Source: JBMZCV01 sp049613665 (lineage in GTDB: Bacteria > Bacteroidota > Bacteroidia > Chitinophagales > UBA2359). From it: a DNA stretch of 31,372 nt. The translations under genes and the position numbers were made by a program. Below the pieces are notes generated by a model. It saw only the letters and a program-made list of their open reading frames with translations, ran no database searches and was not told the origin of the DNA. The stretch lies in assembly GCA_049613665.1 (NCBI GenBank), contig JBMZCV010000048.1:1-31372 (forward strand), read 5' to 3'. Of the stretch, positions 1 through 7,313 are shown piece by piece; position 1 is the first letter of the stretch; each line of letters starts with the position of its first letter.

Positions 1-17
1 ACAAATTGATATGCCAC

Positions 18-206
18 CTATGGAGTAATGATTTTGTTAAAGCGAGAATAGCTGGCAGGCTGTACTACATATGGCTTTTTGTTATCATTTTTTTGATTTT
101 CATCTGCTTTTCTAAAGCTATCATTTTGACCACTAATGGATAAACTATAAACAATCAATATTAAGGGAACAAAGTTTAAATTTTTCAAGAGTCTCATTAT
201 TTTCAT
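18..206 (-). CDS. Small putative secreted peptide (62 aa), unknown function
   Basis: The product begins with charged residues and then a hydrophobic stretch (about residues 10-25, FVPLILIVYSLSISG), which looks like a signal peptide. A short polar, lysine/asparagine-rich tail follows, ending in ITP before a TAG stop. No family is recognised. The case for a real gene is the ATG start, the export signal and a promoter-like element about 65 nt upstream (TATCTTTG on the minus strand, 271-278). The stop lies only 17 nt from the window edge, so this could also be the N-terminus of a longer gene broken by a frameshift. That cannot be resolved here. I am moderately sure it is expressed and know nothing of its role. 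Confidence 0.45.
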   Translation of the reverse strand: MKIMRLLKNLNFVPLILIVYSLSISGQNDSFRKADENQKNDNKKPYVVQPASYSRFNKIITP

Positions 207-270
207 AAGTTTTTTTTGTGATATTAAACAAATAAATAGCTTTCATGATGTTTTGTTTCATTGTATAGTG

Positions 271-302
271 CAAAGATATTTTAAAAAGAAGGCTATCCCA
301 AG
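271..302 (-). promoter_or_regulatory. Candidate Bacteroidota promoter for the 62-aa secreted peptide
   Basis: Read on the minus strand, TATCTTTG (278 to 271) matches the Bacteroidota -7 consensus TAnnTTTG exactly. A CTTG (302 to 299) lies 20 nt upstream, one base off the -33 element TTTG. The predicted transcript would start near 264, leaving a leader of about 58 nt. The rest of 207-528 is very AT-rich and I see no gene in it. I found no convincing promoter for the plus-strand gene at 529. Confidence 0.5.
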
Positions 303-528
303 ATAATTAGCGAAAACAGAATGAGTCTTTTTTTTTATTATTTTTTTCGACTATTAAAAACAAATACACATTCATAAAGCATTGACAATCAAGCAATTAT
401 AAAATAACAATAACAGATGTGCTTGCTTTAAAAAAAACGTTTCGGCTCTTTTTTAAATATTTCTTCACTTTTTTTATAAAAAAATGTAGTTTAAATATCT
501 TTTTTACAAAAAACTAGCTCAGAAAATT

Positions 529-2115
529 ATGTATTTTATTCAAGAAAGCGATGTTGTGCAGTTACTCAAAGCATTGGACAATAAAGAGAGAAAAAAATTA
601 GCGAATAACATTTTATCATATTTACGAAGTATTAATACTAAACAGAGCCACATTAATCATCAAATATTTGTTTATATTTCATGTTTTGCTCCCAAATTTA
701 ATCAAAAGAAGTTTAGCAAAATTAATCTTTTGTCTGCAATTCCTAGCCTTGCTAATGAGACAGAAATACGCTTCAATAAAAGAATGGCTATGATAAAACA
801 AGCCATTTTTCATTTCATTACAGATCAGAATTTGCAACAAAATGACAATGAAGTTGTAGCTTTACTTCATATATTAGCTTTTTTGCAAAATAAAAAAAAG
901 TTAAATCATATTTTTATAGAAACGCAAACTAAAATCAAAAATCGTTTAGAGAAAAAATGGCAAGAAAAGCACATTGATACCATCAATTATCATTATGCCT
1001 ATCAAGTATATACTTCTTTGCTCAATCATGAGGCATTCAAAGAAGAACAAATGCTCAATTTTCAGGCATCTCTCTATTATTCAGAAGCTTATTTTTTATG
1101 TCAGCAAATAATTTATTATTGTCATTTAATGAATGAAGCTATTAACAAGGGCAGAAAATCTCCAACTTATTACGACAATATCTATTTCAAACATTTGAGT
1201 GAGGTATTGCCAAATTTGCCCAAACACAAGGTTTTTAAAGAAACCATTATTCAGATGTATTATAAAATATATTTGTTGCTAAAAAATTTTGAAAGTGACG
1301 ATAAAAGTTACTATGAAAATTATATTACTTTTTTGTTTGAAAGCTATAAAAAAAATGAGAAACTAAAGAATTTTGAAATTTTTAGGCCAACAGCACAACA
1401 AAATTTATTTGCGTATGCTCAAAATTATTTTGCGTGGAAAATTAGAAAAATAAATAAAAAAATAAAAGAAAATGAGTTTGAATGGAGTGAGTCAGAAAAA
1501 AATAGTCTTATCAAAAAAAGACATATATACACCAATGATTTGTTCGATTTGTATGAGCTACAATTAAAAAATGATGTGATTACGGAAATTACGGCAAATT
1601 TGATGCGAAATATTGTCTTAAAAAAATTTGAAGCTGGGTTGTATGACGATTTAGAAGTTTTCTTGGAAAAGTATATGAGCAAAATAGAAGAAAAAAACAG
1701 AACAGCCGTTACAAAATATTCTTATGCTCATTTGCATTTTGCCCAAAAAGAATATAAAGAAGTAGTAAAGATATTGCTGAAAGAAGACGAAAAAACAGAA
1801 CGTATGCCTAACTATTTCTTCAAATTAGATGTTTATAGATTGCTCATAAAATCGCAGTTTGAAATAATTGCTTACGAAGCACTAGAAATGTATATCGGCC
1901 GTTTTCGCACTTATCTCACCAATAACGAAACAACAAAAAATAAGGCTTTATTTGAAAGGCACAAGCGTTTTTTGGTTTATGTAAAAGAAGTGTTAGAAGC
2001 TATAAAACAAAAAAACAATATGATTTTGAAAGAATTGAAAGAGAAAATTGAAAGAAAAAAAGATACGGTCGACTCAGAATGGCTACTTGAGAAAATAGAT
2101 AGTTGCCTAAAATGA
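529..2115 (+). CDS. Helical hypothetical protein (528 aa), paralogue of the 12086-13657 product
   Basis: This is a long soluble protein with no signal peptide or membrane segment. It is rich in K, E, N, Y, F and L and looks almost entirely alpha-helical, possibly a TPR-like solenoid; I recognise no named domain. It is clearly related to the 523-aa protein at 12086-13657 over its whole length. Shared landmarks are the RLEKKW element (residues 139-144), the INYHYA element just after it, an internal NLMRNI segment, the RFRTYLTNNE stretch near residue 455 and a DSEWL motif near the C-terminus (515-519). Start: the first ATG after an AT-rich gap. A hairpin overlaps the stop codon and separates it from convergent lpxB. 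Function is unknown. The two-copy arrangement suggests a lineage-expanded cytoplasmic family. Confidence 0.85.
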   Translation: MYFIQESDVVQLLKALDNKERKKLANNILSYLRSINTKQSHINHQIFVYISCFAPKFNQKKFSKINLLSAIPSLANETEIRFNKRMAMIKQAIFHFITDQNLQQNDNEVVALLHILAFLQNKKKLNHIFIETQTKIKNRLEKKWQEKHIDTINYHYAYQVYTSLLNHEAFKEEQMLNFQASLYYSEAYFLCQQIIYYCHLMNEAINKGRKSPTYYDNIYFKHLSEVLPNLPKHKVFKETIIQMYYKIYLLLKNFESDDKSYYENYITFLFESYKKNEKLKNFEIFRPTAQQNLFAYAQNYFAWKIRKINKKIKENEFEWSESEKNSLIKKRHIYTNDLFDLYELQLKNDVITEITANLMRNIVLKKFEAGLYDDLEVFLEKYMSKIEEKNRTAVTKYSYAHLHFAQKEYKEVVKILLKEDEKTERMPNYFFKLDVYRLLIKSQFEIIAYEALEMYIGRFRTYLTNNETTKNKALFERHKRFLVYVKEVLEAIKQKNNMILKELKEKIERKKDTVDSEWLLEKIDSCLK

Positions 2116-2146
2116 AAATAGTTTCATCTAAGTTAGGCTAAAAAAA
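2105..2146. terminator. Bidirectional hairpin between the 528-aa gene and lpxB
   Basis: GCCTAA (2105-2110) pairs with TTAGGC (2133-2138), and an inner ATGAAA/TTTCAT pair (2112-2117, 2122-2127) closes a short loop. The plus strand then carries a run of A and T. The hairpin overlaps the stop codons of both convergent genes, so it probably ends both transcripts. The stem is interrupted, so its strength is uncertain. Confidence 0.5.
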
Positions 2147-3250
2147 TTTCAACATCAATTCGGCTGTTTTTTGCGAAGCACCAGCATTTCCCAAAGCTTT
2201 TTTTAAGACTAAATAATCTTTTTTTATGTCTTGAAAATGCTCACCTTCAGGCAAAATTTTCGTCAATTCGGCAGCCAAATTTTCTTTATTCAAATCCTCC
2301 TGTATCAATTCCTTAACGGCTGCTTTGTCTAAAATGAGATTGACTAGCGAAATGTGAGAAATTTTCAACAGGCGTTTTGCGATTTGAATAGATAAAAAAC
2401 CGCCTTTATAACAAACTATTTGTGGCACTTGAAACAACGCTGTTTCTAGTGTAGCTGTGCCAGAAGCAACTAAAGCAGCAGTAGCATTTTGCAACAAATC
2501 GTAGGTTTGATTATGTAAAAAAGCCACATTGTCTGCTGCTGTTATAAAATTTTCGTAGAAAGAAAAAGGCAAAGCAGCAGCACCTGCAATCACAAATTGA
2601 TAAGTAGGAAAAAGCGGCACAATTTGCAACATAATAGGCAAAATACGCTTAATTTCTTGTTGTCTGCTTCCTGGCAGTAAAGCAATTATTGGCTTTTTAG
2701 AGGTAAATGTTAGCGTATTTTGCGATATTTTATTTGTTTTTATTTTTTCGACAGCATCAAGCAAAGGATGGCCGACAAAATGCACATTTTCCCAATCATG
2801 TTTGGCAAAAAATGCTTTTTCAAAAGGCAAAATCACAAACAATTCATTAATATTCTGCTTCATTTTTTTTACTCTCGAAGTGTGCCATGCCCAAACTTGT
2901 GGAGCGATATAATAAAAAACTTTTAGCTTTTTTTTGTGAGCAAAATCAGCTATCCGCAAATTGAAACCAGGATAATCAATGAGAATGAGTATGTCTGGTT
3001 GAAATTGCAAGATGTCTTTTTTGCAAAAACTAATATTGTTTAAAATGGTTTTTAGGTTCAAAACAACCTCTGTAAAGCCCATAAAAGCTAAATCACGATA
3101 ATGTTTAACGAGATTTCCGCCTGCTTGCTCCATCAAATCGCCGCCCCAACACCGAAAAACAGCCTTTGGGTCTTGTCGTTTGAGAGCGTGCATCAAGTTG
3201 GCAGCGTGCAAATCGCCAGAAGCCTCTCCTGCTATAATATAATATTTCAT
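2138..3250 (-). CDS. lpxB: Lipid-A-disaccharide synthase LpxB (GT19)
   Basis: LpxB joins UDP-2,3-diacylglucosamine to lipid X (2,3-diacylglucosamine-1-phosphate), forming the tetraacyl disaccharide 1-phosphate at the cytoplasmic face of the inner membrane in the Raetz pathway. Diagnostic parts of the 370-aa product are the N-terminal GEASGDLHAANL (8-19), IDYPGFNLR (91-99), the YIAPQVWAW segment (114-122), GHPLLD (160-165), LPGSRQQEI (192-200) and ASGTATLETAL (262-272), which lines the UDP-sugar site. Length is normal for Bacteroidota, and ATG is the only sensible start. It follows a lipid A acyltransferase-like gene with a 24-nt gap on the same strand, so the two are probably one transcript. 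Identification is secure. Confidence 0.97.
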   Translation of the reverse strand: MKYYIIAGEASGDLHAANLMHALKRQDPKAVFRCWGGDLMEQAGGNLVKHYRDLAFMGFTEVVLNLKTILNNISFCKKDILQFQPDILILIDYPGFNLRIADFAHKKKLKVFYYIAPQVWAWHTSRVKKMKQNINELFVILPFEKAFFAKHDWENVHFVGHPLLDAVEKIKTNKISQNTLTFTSKKPIIALLPGSRQQEIKRILPIMLQIVPLFPTYQFVIAGAAALPFSFYENFITAADNVAFLHNQTYDLLQNATAALVASGTATLETALFQVPQIVCYKGGFLSIQIAKRLLKISHISLVNLILDKAAVKELIQEDLNKENLAAELTKILPEGEHFQDIKKDYLVLKKALGNAGASQKTAELMLKFF

Positions 3251-3274
3251 TTTTTTGTTTTCTTCAATTTGTAA

Positions 3275-4138
3275 TTACTGCCTTTTTTTCTTCCAGCGTT
3301 TGTGCGACCATAGCCAATTCTCTGGTTTTTCCAAAATTATTTGTTCTAGTTTTCTCATATATTTTGCCGTGATTTCTCCATCAGCCAGCTCTAGCGGCTT
3401 TTCTATAATTGGTATTAAAGTCATTTCATAATAACCTCGCTTTGTGCGTTGGGCATCAAAATATACGATTGGACAATTATAAGTTCGTGCTTGCTGTTCG
3501 ATACCATGCAAACAAGCAGTATCTTGATTCAAAAACTTTATCCAATATGATTTTGTGACATTGGAAGGGCTTTGGTCACCTATCATAACAAAAACATGAG
3601 CTTTGGGCATGAAGGTTTGAAATGTTTTGTTGGTTTCGTAAATAGAAGCCAAACCCATGCCAAATTGACTGCGAGATTGAGCCACAAAATCGTTTATTCG
3701 AGTGTTGGCGAGTGGCTTATAAAAACCTATCATTGACTGCACAACCTGCAAAGGCGAGCAAATAGCCAACCATTCCCAATTGGTATAATGGCCACCAGCT
3801 ACAATAACTCCTTGATTTTTTTCAAAATAATGTTGCGAAACTTCTGGGTTCAATATTTTGTAGCGTTCCAAAAAATCAGCTTTGCTCATCGTAAAAGCTT
3901 TGAAACTTTCTAATAAAATATCGCTCAAATTGGTATAAAATTTTCGGGCAATTGCAGTGATTTCAGCTTCACTTTTTGTTGGGAAACTCGCTCGCAAATT
4001 AGCAAAAACAACTTTTTTACGATATTTTATAACATAGAAAAATAGCCAACTCAGCATATCCGAAATACGATATACTAAAGCAAAAGGTATGTTGGAAATA
4101 AAAAATATAACAGTTCTAAAAATGAGATATTGAAACAT
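3275..4138 (-). CDS. LpxL/HtrB-type lipid A acyltransferase (lysophospholipid acyltransferase family)
   Basis: The 287-aa product has a hydrophobic N-terminal anchor (about residues 4-35). It carries the family's catalytic HX4(D/E) motif as GGHYTNWEW, with His117 and Glu122. Other family features are the phospholipid-acyltransferase block GDQSP, the basic C-terminal WLWSHKRWKKK and the PEN motif before it. Enzymes of this family add secondary acyl chains to the lipid A precursor at the inner membrane. Its position directly upstream of lpxB supports that role. Bacteroidota homologues can also acylate other lipids such as aminolipids, so the exact substrate is inferred. No promoter was recognised in the 67-nt gap to the GWxTD gene, so all three minus-strand genes may be co-transcribed. 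Confidence 0.9.
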   Translation of the reverse strand: MFQYLIFRTVIFFISNIPFALVYRISDMLSWLFFYVIKYRKKVVFANLRASFPTKSEAEITAIARKFYTNLSDILLESFKAFTMSKADFLERYKILNPEVSQHYFEKNQGVIVAGGHYTNWEWLAICSPLQVVQSMIGFYKPLANTRINDFVAQSRSQFGMGLASIYETNKTFQTFMPKAHVFVMIGDQSPSNVTKSYWIKFLNQDTACLHGIEQQARTYNCPIVYFDAQRTKRGYYEMTLIPIIEKPLELADGEITAKYMRKLEQIILEKPENWLWSHKRWKKKRQ

Positions 4139-4205
4139 ATTTGCTTGAAGTAAAACTTTAAATAATTAGATGTAAAACCTTATTTATCAATAGATTAAGT
4201 AAAAT

Positions 4206-5660
4206 TTAAAAGTCGTCTATAATATCTCTATTTCTTGGCCGCCCTTGTATATCTTGCTCCTCATTTTCTAAATCAATATAGCGACTATTGGCATAAAAAA
4301 CAACTTCTCGCCAACGCTCGTTATTCAATTCATTTAGTGCATTGGAGTGTATGAGTTTGAAATCTGTGCCTACACCTGTATCATCATAAAATACAAACTT
4401 GACATTTCGTTGTCTATCATTGAGTTTATAATAATGCCAAACTTCATAAGGCAACGCATCTGGCTCTTTGTGGCGTTCCAAAAAGTCGTTGGGCAAGCCA
4501 TATTGCAAGGTTACTCTGCCTCTATCAGATTCAAAGCCACGAAACAAAGGAGTAGCATATTTTTGTTCGACTCTATCTACCATTTTTCTATAATCAATGA
4601 AACCCTGTCGGGCAGTTGTAGTGCTAGTTTCGTCCCAAAAGTAATATAAAAAGCGAGCCATATTATTATAATCTTGGTCTTTTACCAAATTTCTGATATA
4701 GCTTTTTTCATTGTTACTACAAATTACTACTGTTGCTTCTACATAAAAAATCAATTCAGTCTTACTCAAATCTTGTACAAACGTTTCATTAATATCAAAT
4801 TTTTCTAAGTTTACGGTTTCTTTTATGGTTTTCTGTTTATTTCGATAAAACTCGCTACGTTTTTCGGTCAAAAGTTCGTTTTTTGAATTGCGTACTTCTA
4901 TCAGAAGTTCATAACTGCCAGAGGTAATGTTGCTTATATCCAGCTCGGCAAGCAATATATTTATGTTTTGTGTAGTTTGTTTTTTAAATTTGCTAACATT
5001 TTCTATTACCTTTGAAGTGTTTTTTTTCACAACAGAATATCTAAGCAAAAAATCTGTATTTTCGCCTATATTTTTCGACATATTATATATCTCAACATAA
5101 AACGCCAATCTATCAAATTGCTGAGGATAATAAGTAGCAATATTAGGCACAAGTAGAAAACCATTTTTTATACTTTCGGTTTCAGTTGTTGCCTTTTTGT
5201 AGCTTTCTAAAAAAACAATATCGGATATAAAGCTTTGATTGTCAGGTAGTTGTGATACTTTAATTGATTTATTAATAGAAGCTATGTTCTTTGTATTGTT
5301 CAAGTCACTAAAAGAAATTTCTAAGTCATAGTTTCCATATTCTAAGCTATTTCTTTTGATGTCTAACAAATTGAAATTTATTGAGCTTGAGTCTAAAACC
5401 GCCTTGCTGGTGAGTGTATATTTATCAAACTTAACAATTTGTTCATTTTGTTTAAATAGCATCGTAATTTCTACTTTTGCTTGCAATTTGGCAGTTTCAT
5501 TTTTGACAAAAACAACATCGCTACTCGGAATAAGTATATAGGTTTCTATATAGCTTTTTCCATTTGGCAAATAAAAAATAGCTTCTTCAACTATAGGATT
5601 TAAGGCATTTAGGAGTTGGCCTATCAAATTGAGCAGAAAAAAAAGACTTAAATGTTTCAT
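4206..5660 (-). CDS. GWxTD domain-containing exported protein (484 aa)
   Basis: An N-terminal hydrophobic stretch (LSLFFLLNLIGQLLNAL, residues 4-20) looks like a signal peptide. A long beta-rich region follows, with repeated wording such as YDLEISF and YELLIEV. The C-terminal third matches the Bacteroidota GWxTD family: FLYYFWDE (337-344), then GFESDRGRVTLQYG (375-388) and PYEVWHYY (404-411). The family-naming GWxTD pentapeptide is here GFESD (375-379), so Trp is Phe and Thr is Ser while Gly and Asp remain. The family's function is unsettled; it is an envelope protein of gliding and non-gliding Bacteroidota. It sits upstream of the acyltransferase and diverges from the WbqC-family gene. Confidence 0.85.
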   Translation of the reverse strand: MKHLSLFFLLNLIGQLLNALNPIVEEAIFYLPNGKSYIETYILIPSSDVVFVKNETAKLQAKVEITMLFKQNEQIVKFDKYTLTSKAVLDSSSINFNLLDIKRNSLEYGNYDLEISFSDLNNTKNIASINKSIKVSQLPDNQSFISDIVFLESYKKATTETESIKNGFLLVPNIATYYPQQFDRLAFYVEIYNMSKNIGENTDFLLRYSVVKKNTSKVIENVSKFKKQTTQNINILLAELDISNITSGSYELLIEVRNSKNELLTEKRSEFYRNKQKTIKETVNLEKFDINETFVQDLSKTELIFYVEATVVICSNNEKSYIRNLVKDQDYNNMARFLYYFWDETSTTTARQGFIDYRKMVDRVEQKYATPLFRGFESDRGRVTLQYGLPNDFLERHKEPDALPYEVWHYYKLNDRQRNVKFVFYDDTGVGTDFKLIHSNALNELNNERWREVVFYANSRYIDLENEEQDIQGRPRNRDIIDDF

Positions 5661-5686
5661 TGTTTCAAATTTTTAGGTTTTTCTTT

Positions 5687-5748
5687 TTAGGTATTCGAGC
5701 AAAAACATACTACAAATTGTACATTTATTGAATAGTGCTTGGTACTTA
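5687..5748 (+). repeat. Inverted-ended intergenic repeat, copy C (short form, ~62 bp)
   Basis: The right end (AATAGTGCTTGGTACTTA) nearly matches the right end of copy B at 22523-22630. The left end (TTAGGTATTCGAGCAAAAAC) matches the left end of copy B with 13 of the first 21 positions identical and the rest transitions. The middle of the long form is missing, so this looks like an internally deleted member. It lies in the divergent gap between the GWxTD and WbqC genes, with its AGTGCTTGG end nearest the WbqC start, the same orientation as copies A and B relative to their genes. Confidence 0.5.
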
Positions 5749-5820
5749 CAAAAATACAAATTATTCAATAAAATAAGCCACACATTTAACATTAAAAATA
5801 AAATATATAAACAAGTTTAT

Positions 5821-6474
5821 ATGAAATCAGCATCAACTTTGCTTATCGAAACCCAATATGTTGGCAATATTCAATATTATGCTCGCCTATTGTTTCATGG
5901 AAATGTGATGATAGAGCAATACGAATATTTTTTGAAATCGACTTATCGCAATCGCTGTTATATCGCTATGCCAGATGGCAAATTGCGGCTAAGTGTGCCG
6001 CTTATAGATGGAAAACAACAGCGAAAATGCCTAAAAGATGTGCAAATTTCTTATGCAGAACGTTGGCAAAAGCTGCATTGGAATAGTATCTGTACGGCTT
6101 ATCGGTCATCTCCTTTTTTTGAGTATTATGAAGATGATTTAGCTCCGATTTATGAAAAAAAGGAAAAGTATTTGCTTGATTTTAACGATAAAGTAAGGAA
6201 TAAAATTTTAGATTTGCTGCAAATAGAAGACAGGATTGTGTTTGGCAAAACGAAAAAGTTTGAAAAATGCTATACAGAAGCAGCCGTTTTGGATTTTCGC
6301 TCTGCTATTTTGCCTCAAAAAAACAAAAGTAGATTAGATGAACATTTTAAAGTACCTGTTTATCATCAAGTTTTTGGCGATAGGACTGGTTTTTTGCCAA
6401 ATTTAAGTGTTTTGGACTTGCTATTTTCGGAAGGAAATAATGCAGTTTCTATTTTGGAAAACTCCATGAAATAA
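5821..6474 (+). CDS. WbqC family protein (217 aa)
   Basis: I place the start at ATG 5821 (MKSASTLLIETQYVGNIQYY). The frame stays open upstream to a TTG at 5728, but that extension runs through repeat copy C and contains no ATG. The product resembles the WbqC family: an N-terminal QY-rich block followed by aromatics, the RNRCYIA strand, a basic LSVPL strand, AERWQKLHWNSI with a conserved Trp, AYRSSPFFEYY, and the C-terminal YHQVFGDRTGFLPNLSVLDLLF. WbqC-like proteins occur in O-antigen and polysaccharide loci and have been proposed to act in transfer to sugar nucleotides, but the Bacteroidota members are not characterised. The family is likely right; the reaction is unknown. Confidence 0.8.
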   Translation: MKSASTLLIETQYVGNIQYYARLLFHGNVMIEQYEYFLKSTYRNRCYIAMPDGKLRLSVPLIDGKQQRKCLKDVQISYAERWQKLHWNSICTAYRSSPFFEYYEDDLAPIYEKKEKYLLDFNDKVRNKILDLLQIEDRIVFGKTKKFEKCYTEAAVLDFRSAILPQKNKSRLDEHFKVPVYHQVFGDRTGFLPNLSVLDLLFSEGNNAVSILENSMK

Positions 6475-6487
6475 TTTTTCAAAATAG

Positions 6488-6538
6488 AAAAAAGACCTAA
6501 AATGCAATGTAAAATATCATTCATTTTAGGTCTTTTTT
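6488..6538. terminator. Strong bidirectional rho-independent terminator
   Basis: A perfect 17-bp inverted repeat pairs 6488-6504 with 6522-6538 across a 17-nt spacer. The core is AAGACCTAAAATG with A and T tracts at the outer ends, so it presents a U-tract on either strand. It sits between convergent WbqC (+) and cyclophilin (-) and should end both transcripts. Confidence 0.9.
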
Positions 6539-6542
6539 GCTA

Positions 6543-7055
6543 TTACTTAATAATTTTGATAGCTTCAATTTTGTCGCCTTGACGAATAAGATTGACTATT
6601 TCTTGGTCTCTGCCGCTTTTTATTTTGCCAAAGACACTATGACGAAAATCTAGCCATGGCGTAGCAACATGTGTAATAAAAAATTGACTACCATTGGTGT
6701 TTGGCCCTGCATTTGCCATTGATAAAACGCCTCCTCCATCATGCACTAAAGTACGGTCAAACTCGTCAGAAAAACGATAGCCTGGGCCGCCTGTTCCTGT
6801 TCCGATAGGACAACCGCCTTGTATCATAAATTCTGGAATGACACGGTGAAAACGCAAACCGTCATAAAAGCCATCTTCTGCCAAAGCTACAAAGTTGGCT
6901 ACGGTTTTGGGTACTTTCGTAGCAAAAAGTGTTAGATTGATGTCACCTTTGTTCGTTCTGATAATTGCATCAACATCTTTGTCGAATGCAGCATTTTTGA
7001 TTTGTTCTAAGATATGTTCCAAAATAAATGTTCTGATTTTATAAGTGCTAAACAA
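6543..7055 (-). CDS. Cyclophilin-type peptidylprolyl isomerase, cytoplasmic
   Basis: A single cyclophilin domain (about residues 30-168) catalyses cis-trans isomerisation of Xaa-Pro bonds. The active-site set aligned to human CypA is intact: Arg71 in FHRVIPEFMIQGG, Phe76, Met77, Gln79, Phe126 in NGSQFFIT, Trp134 and His139 in WLDFRHSVFG. There is no signal peptide, so it is probably cytoplasmic. The start is abnormal. No in-frame ATG exists between the upstream TAA and the domain. The longest reading starts at a TTG (7055) inside repeat copy A, and another TTG lies at 7022. I give the longest form; the true start could be either, which would remove up to 11 residues. A minus-strand TACCTTTG element (7165-7172) is a candidate promoter. 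Confidence 0.9.
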   Translation of the reverse strand: MFSTYKIRTFILEHILEQIKNAAFDKDVDAIIRTNKGDINLTLFATKVPKTVANFVALAEDGFYDGLRFHRVIPEFMIQGGCPIGTGTGGPGYRFSDEFDRTLVHDGGGVLSMANAGPNTNGSQFFITHVATPWLDFRHSVFGKIKSGRDQEIVNLIRQGDKIEAIKIIK

Positions 7056-7147
7056 TATTTAATAAATGGATGATTCGTTGCTAACGCATTAAAATTCGAG
7101 GTGTTAGTTTCAATGAAATGCCAGCTTATTTTTGTTTAGGTACTTAA
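7042..7147 (-). repeat. Inverted-ended intergenic repeat, copy A (~106 bp)
   Basis: Its reverse complement aligns along its full length with copy B (22523-22630). The ends are imperfect inverted repeats: TAAGTGCTAAACAA at 7042, and at 7147 read inward TTAAGTACCTAAACAA. Internal shared blocks are GATTCGT followed by GCTAA, and TTAGYTTCAAYGAAATG. It lies between the cyclophilin promoter-like element and its coding region, and overlaps the first possible codons. Relative to the downstream gene it has the same orientation as copies B and C. Confidence 0.75.
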
Positions 7148-7164
7148 TGGTGAAAAAAGAAATG

Positions 7165-7172
7165 CAAAGGTA
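7165..7172 (-). promoter_or_regulatory. Candidate -7 element upstream of the cyclophilin gene
   Basis: TACCTTTG on the minus strand fits TAnnTTTG. No TTTG is found at the usual distance upstream, so only the -7 half is supported. If used, transcription would start near 7158 and repeat copy A would form almost all of the 5' leader. Confidence 0.4.
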
Positions 7173-7216
7173 GTGAAAAACGTTTGTAGGTTTTTCACTA
7201 AAAGATTTTTTTTATG

Positions 7217-7265
7217 AAAAAAGGCTTTAAAATATTTCAAATTGTGAAATATCTTAAAGCCTTTT
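7217..7265 (-). terminator. Rho-independent terminator of the lamin-tail gene
   Basis: A 21-bp inverted repeat with one mismatch pairs 7219-7239 with 7245-7265 (core AAAGGCTTTAA) around a 5-nt loop. On the minus strand it is followed by six T. It lies about 50 nt past the stop of the gene at 7314. Confidence 0.85.
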
Positions 7266-7313
7266 GTGCATTTTACTAAAGTTTTAGCAAAATTTCAGAA
7301 AAGATAATTGTTT

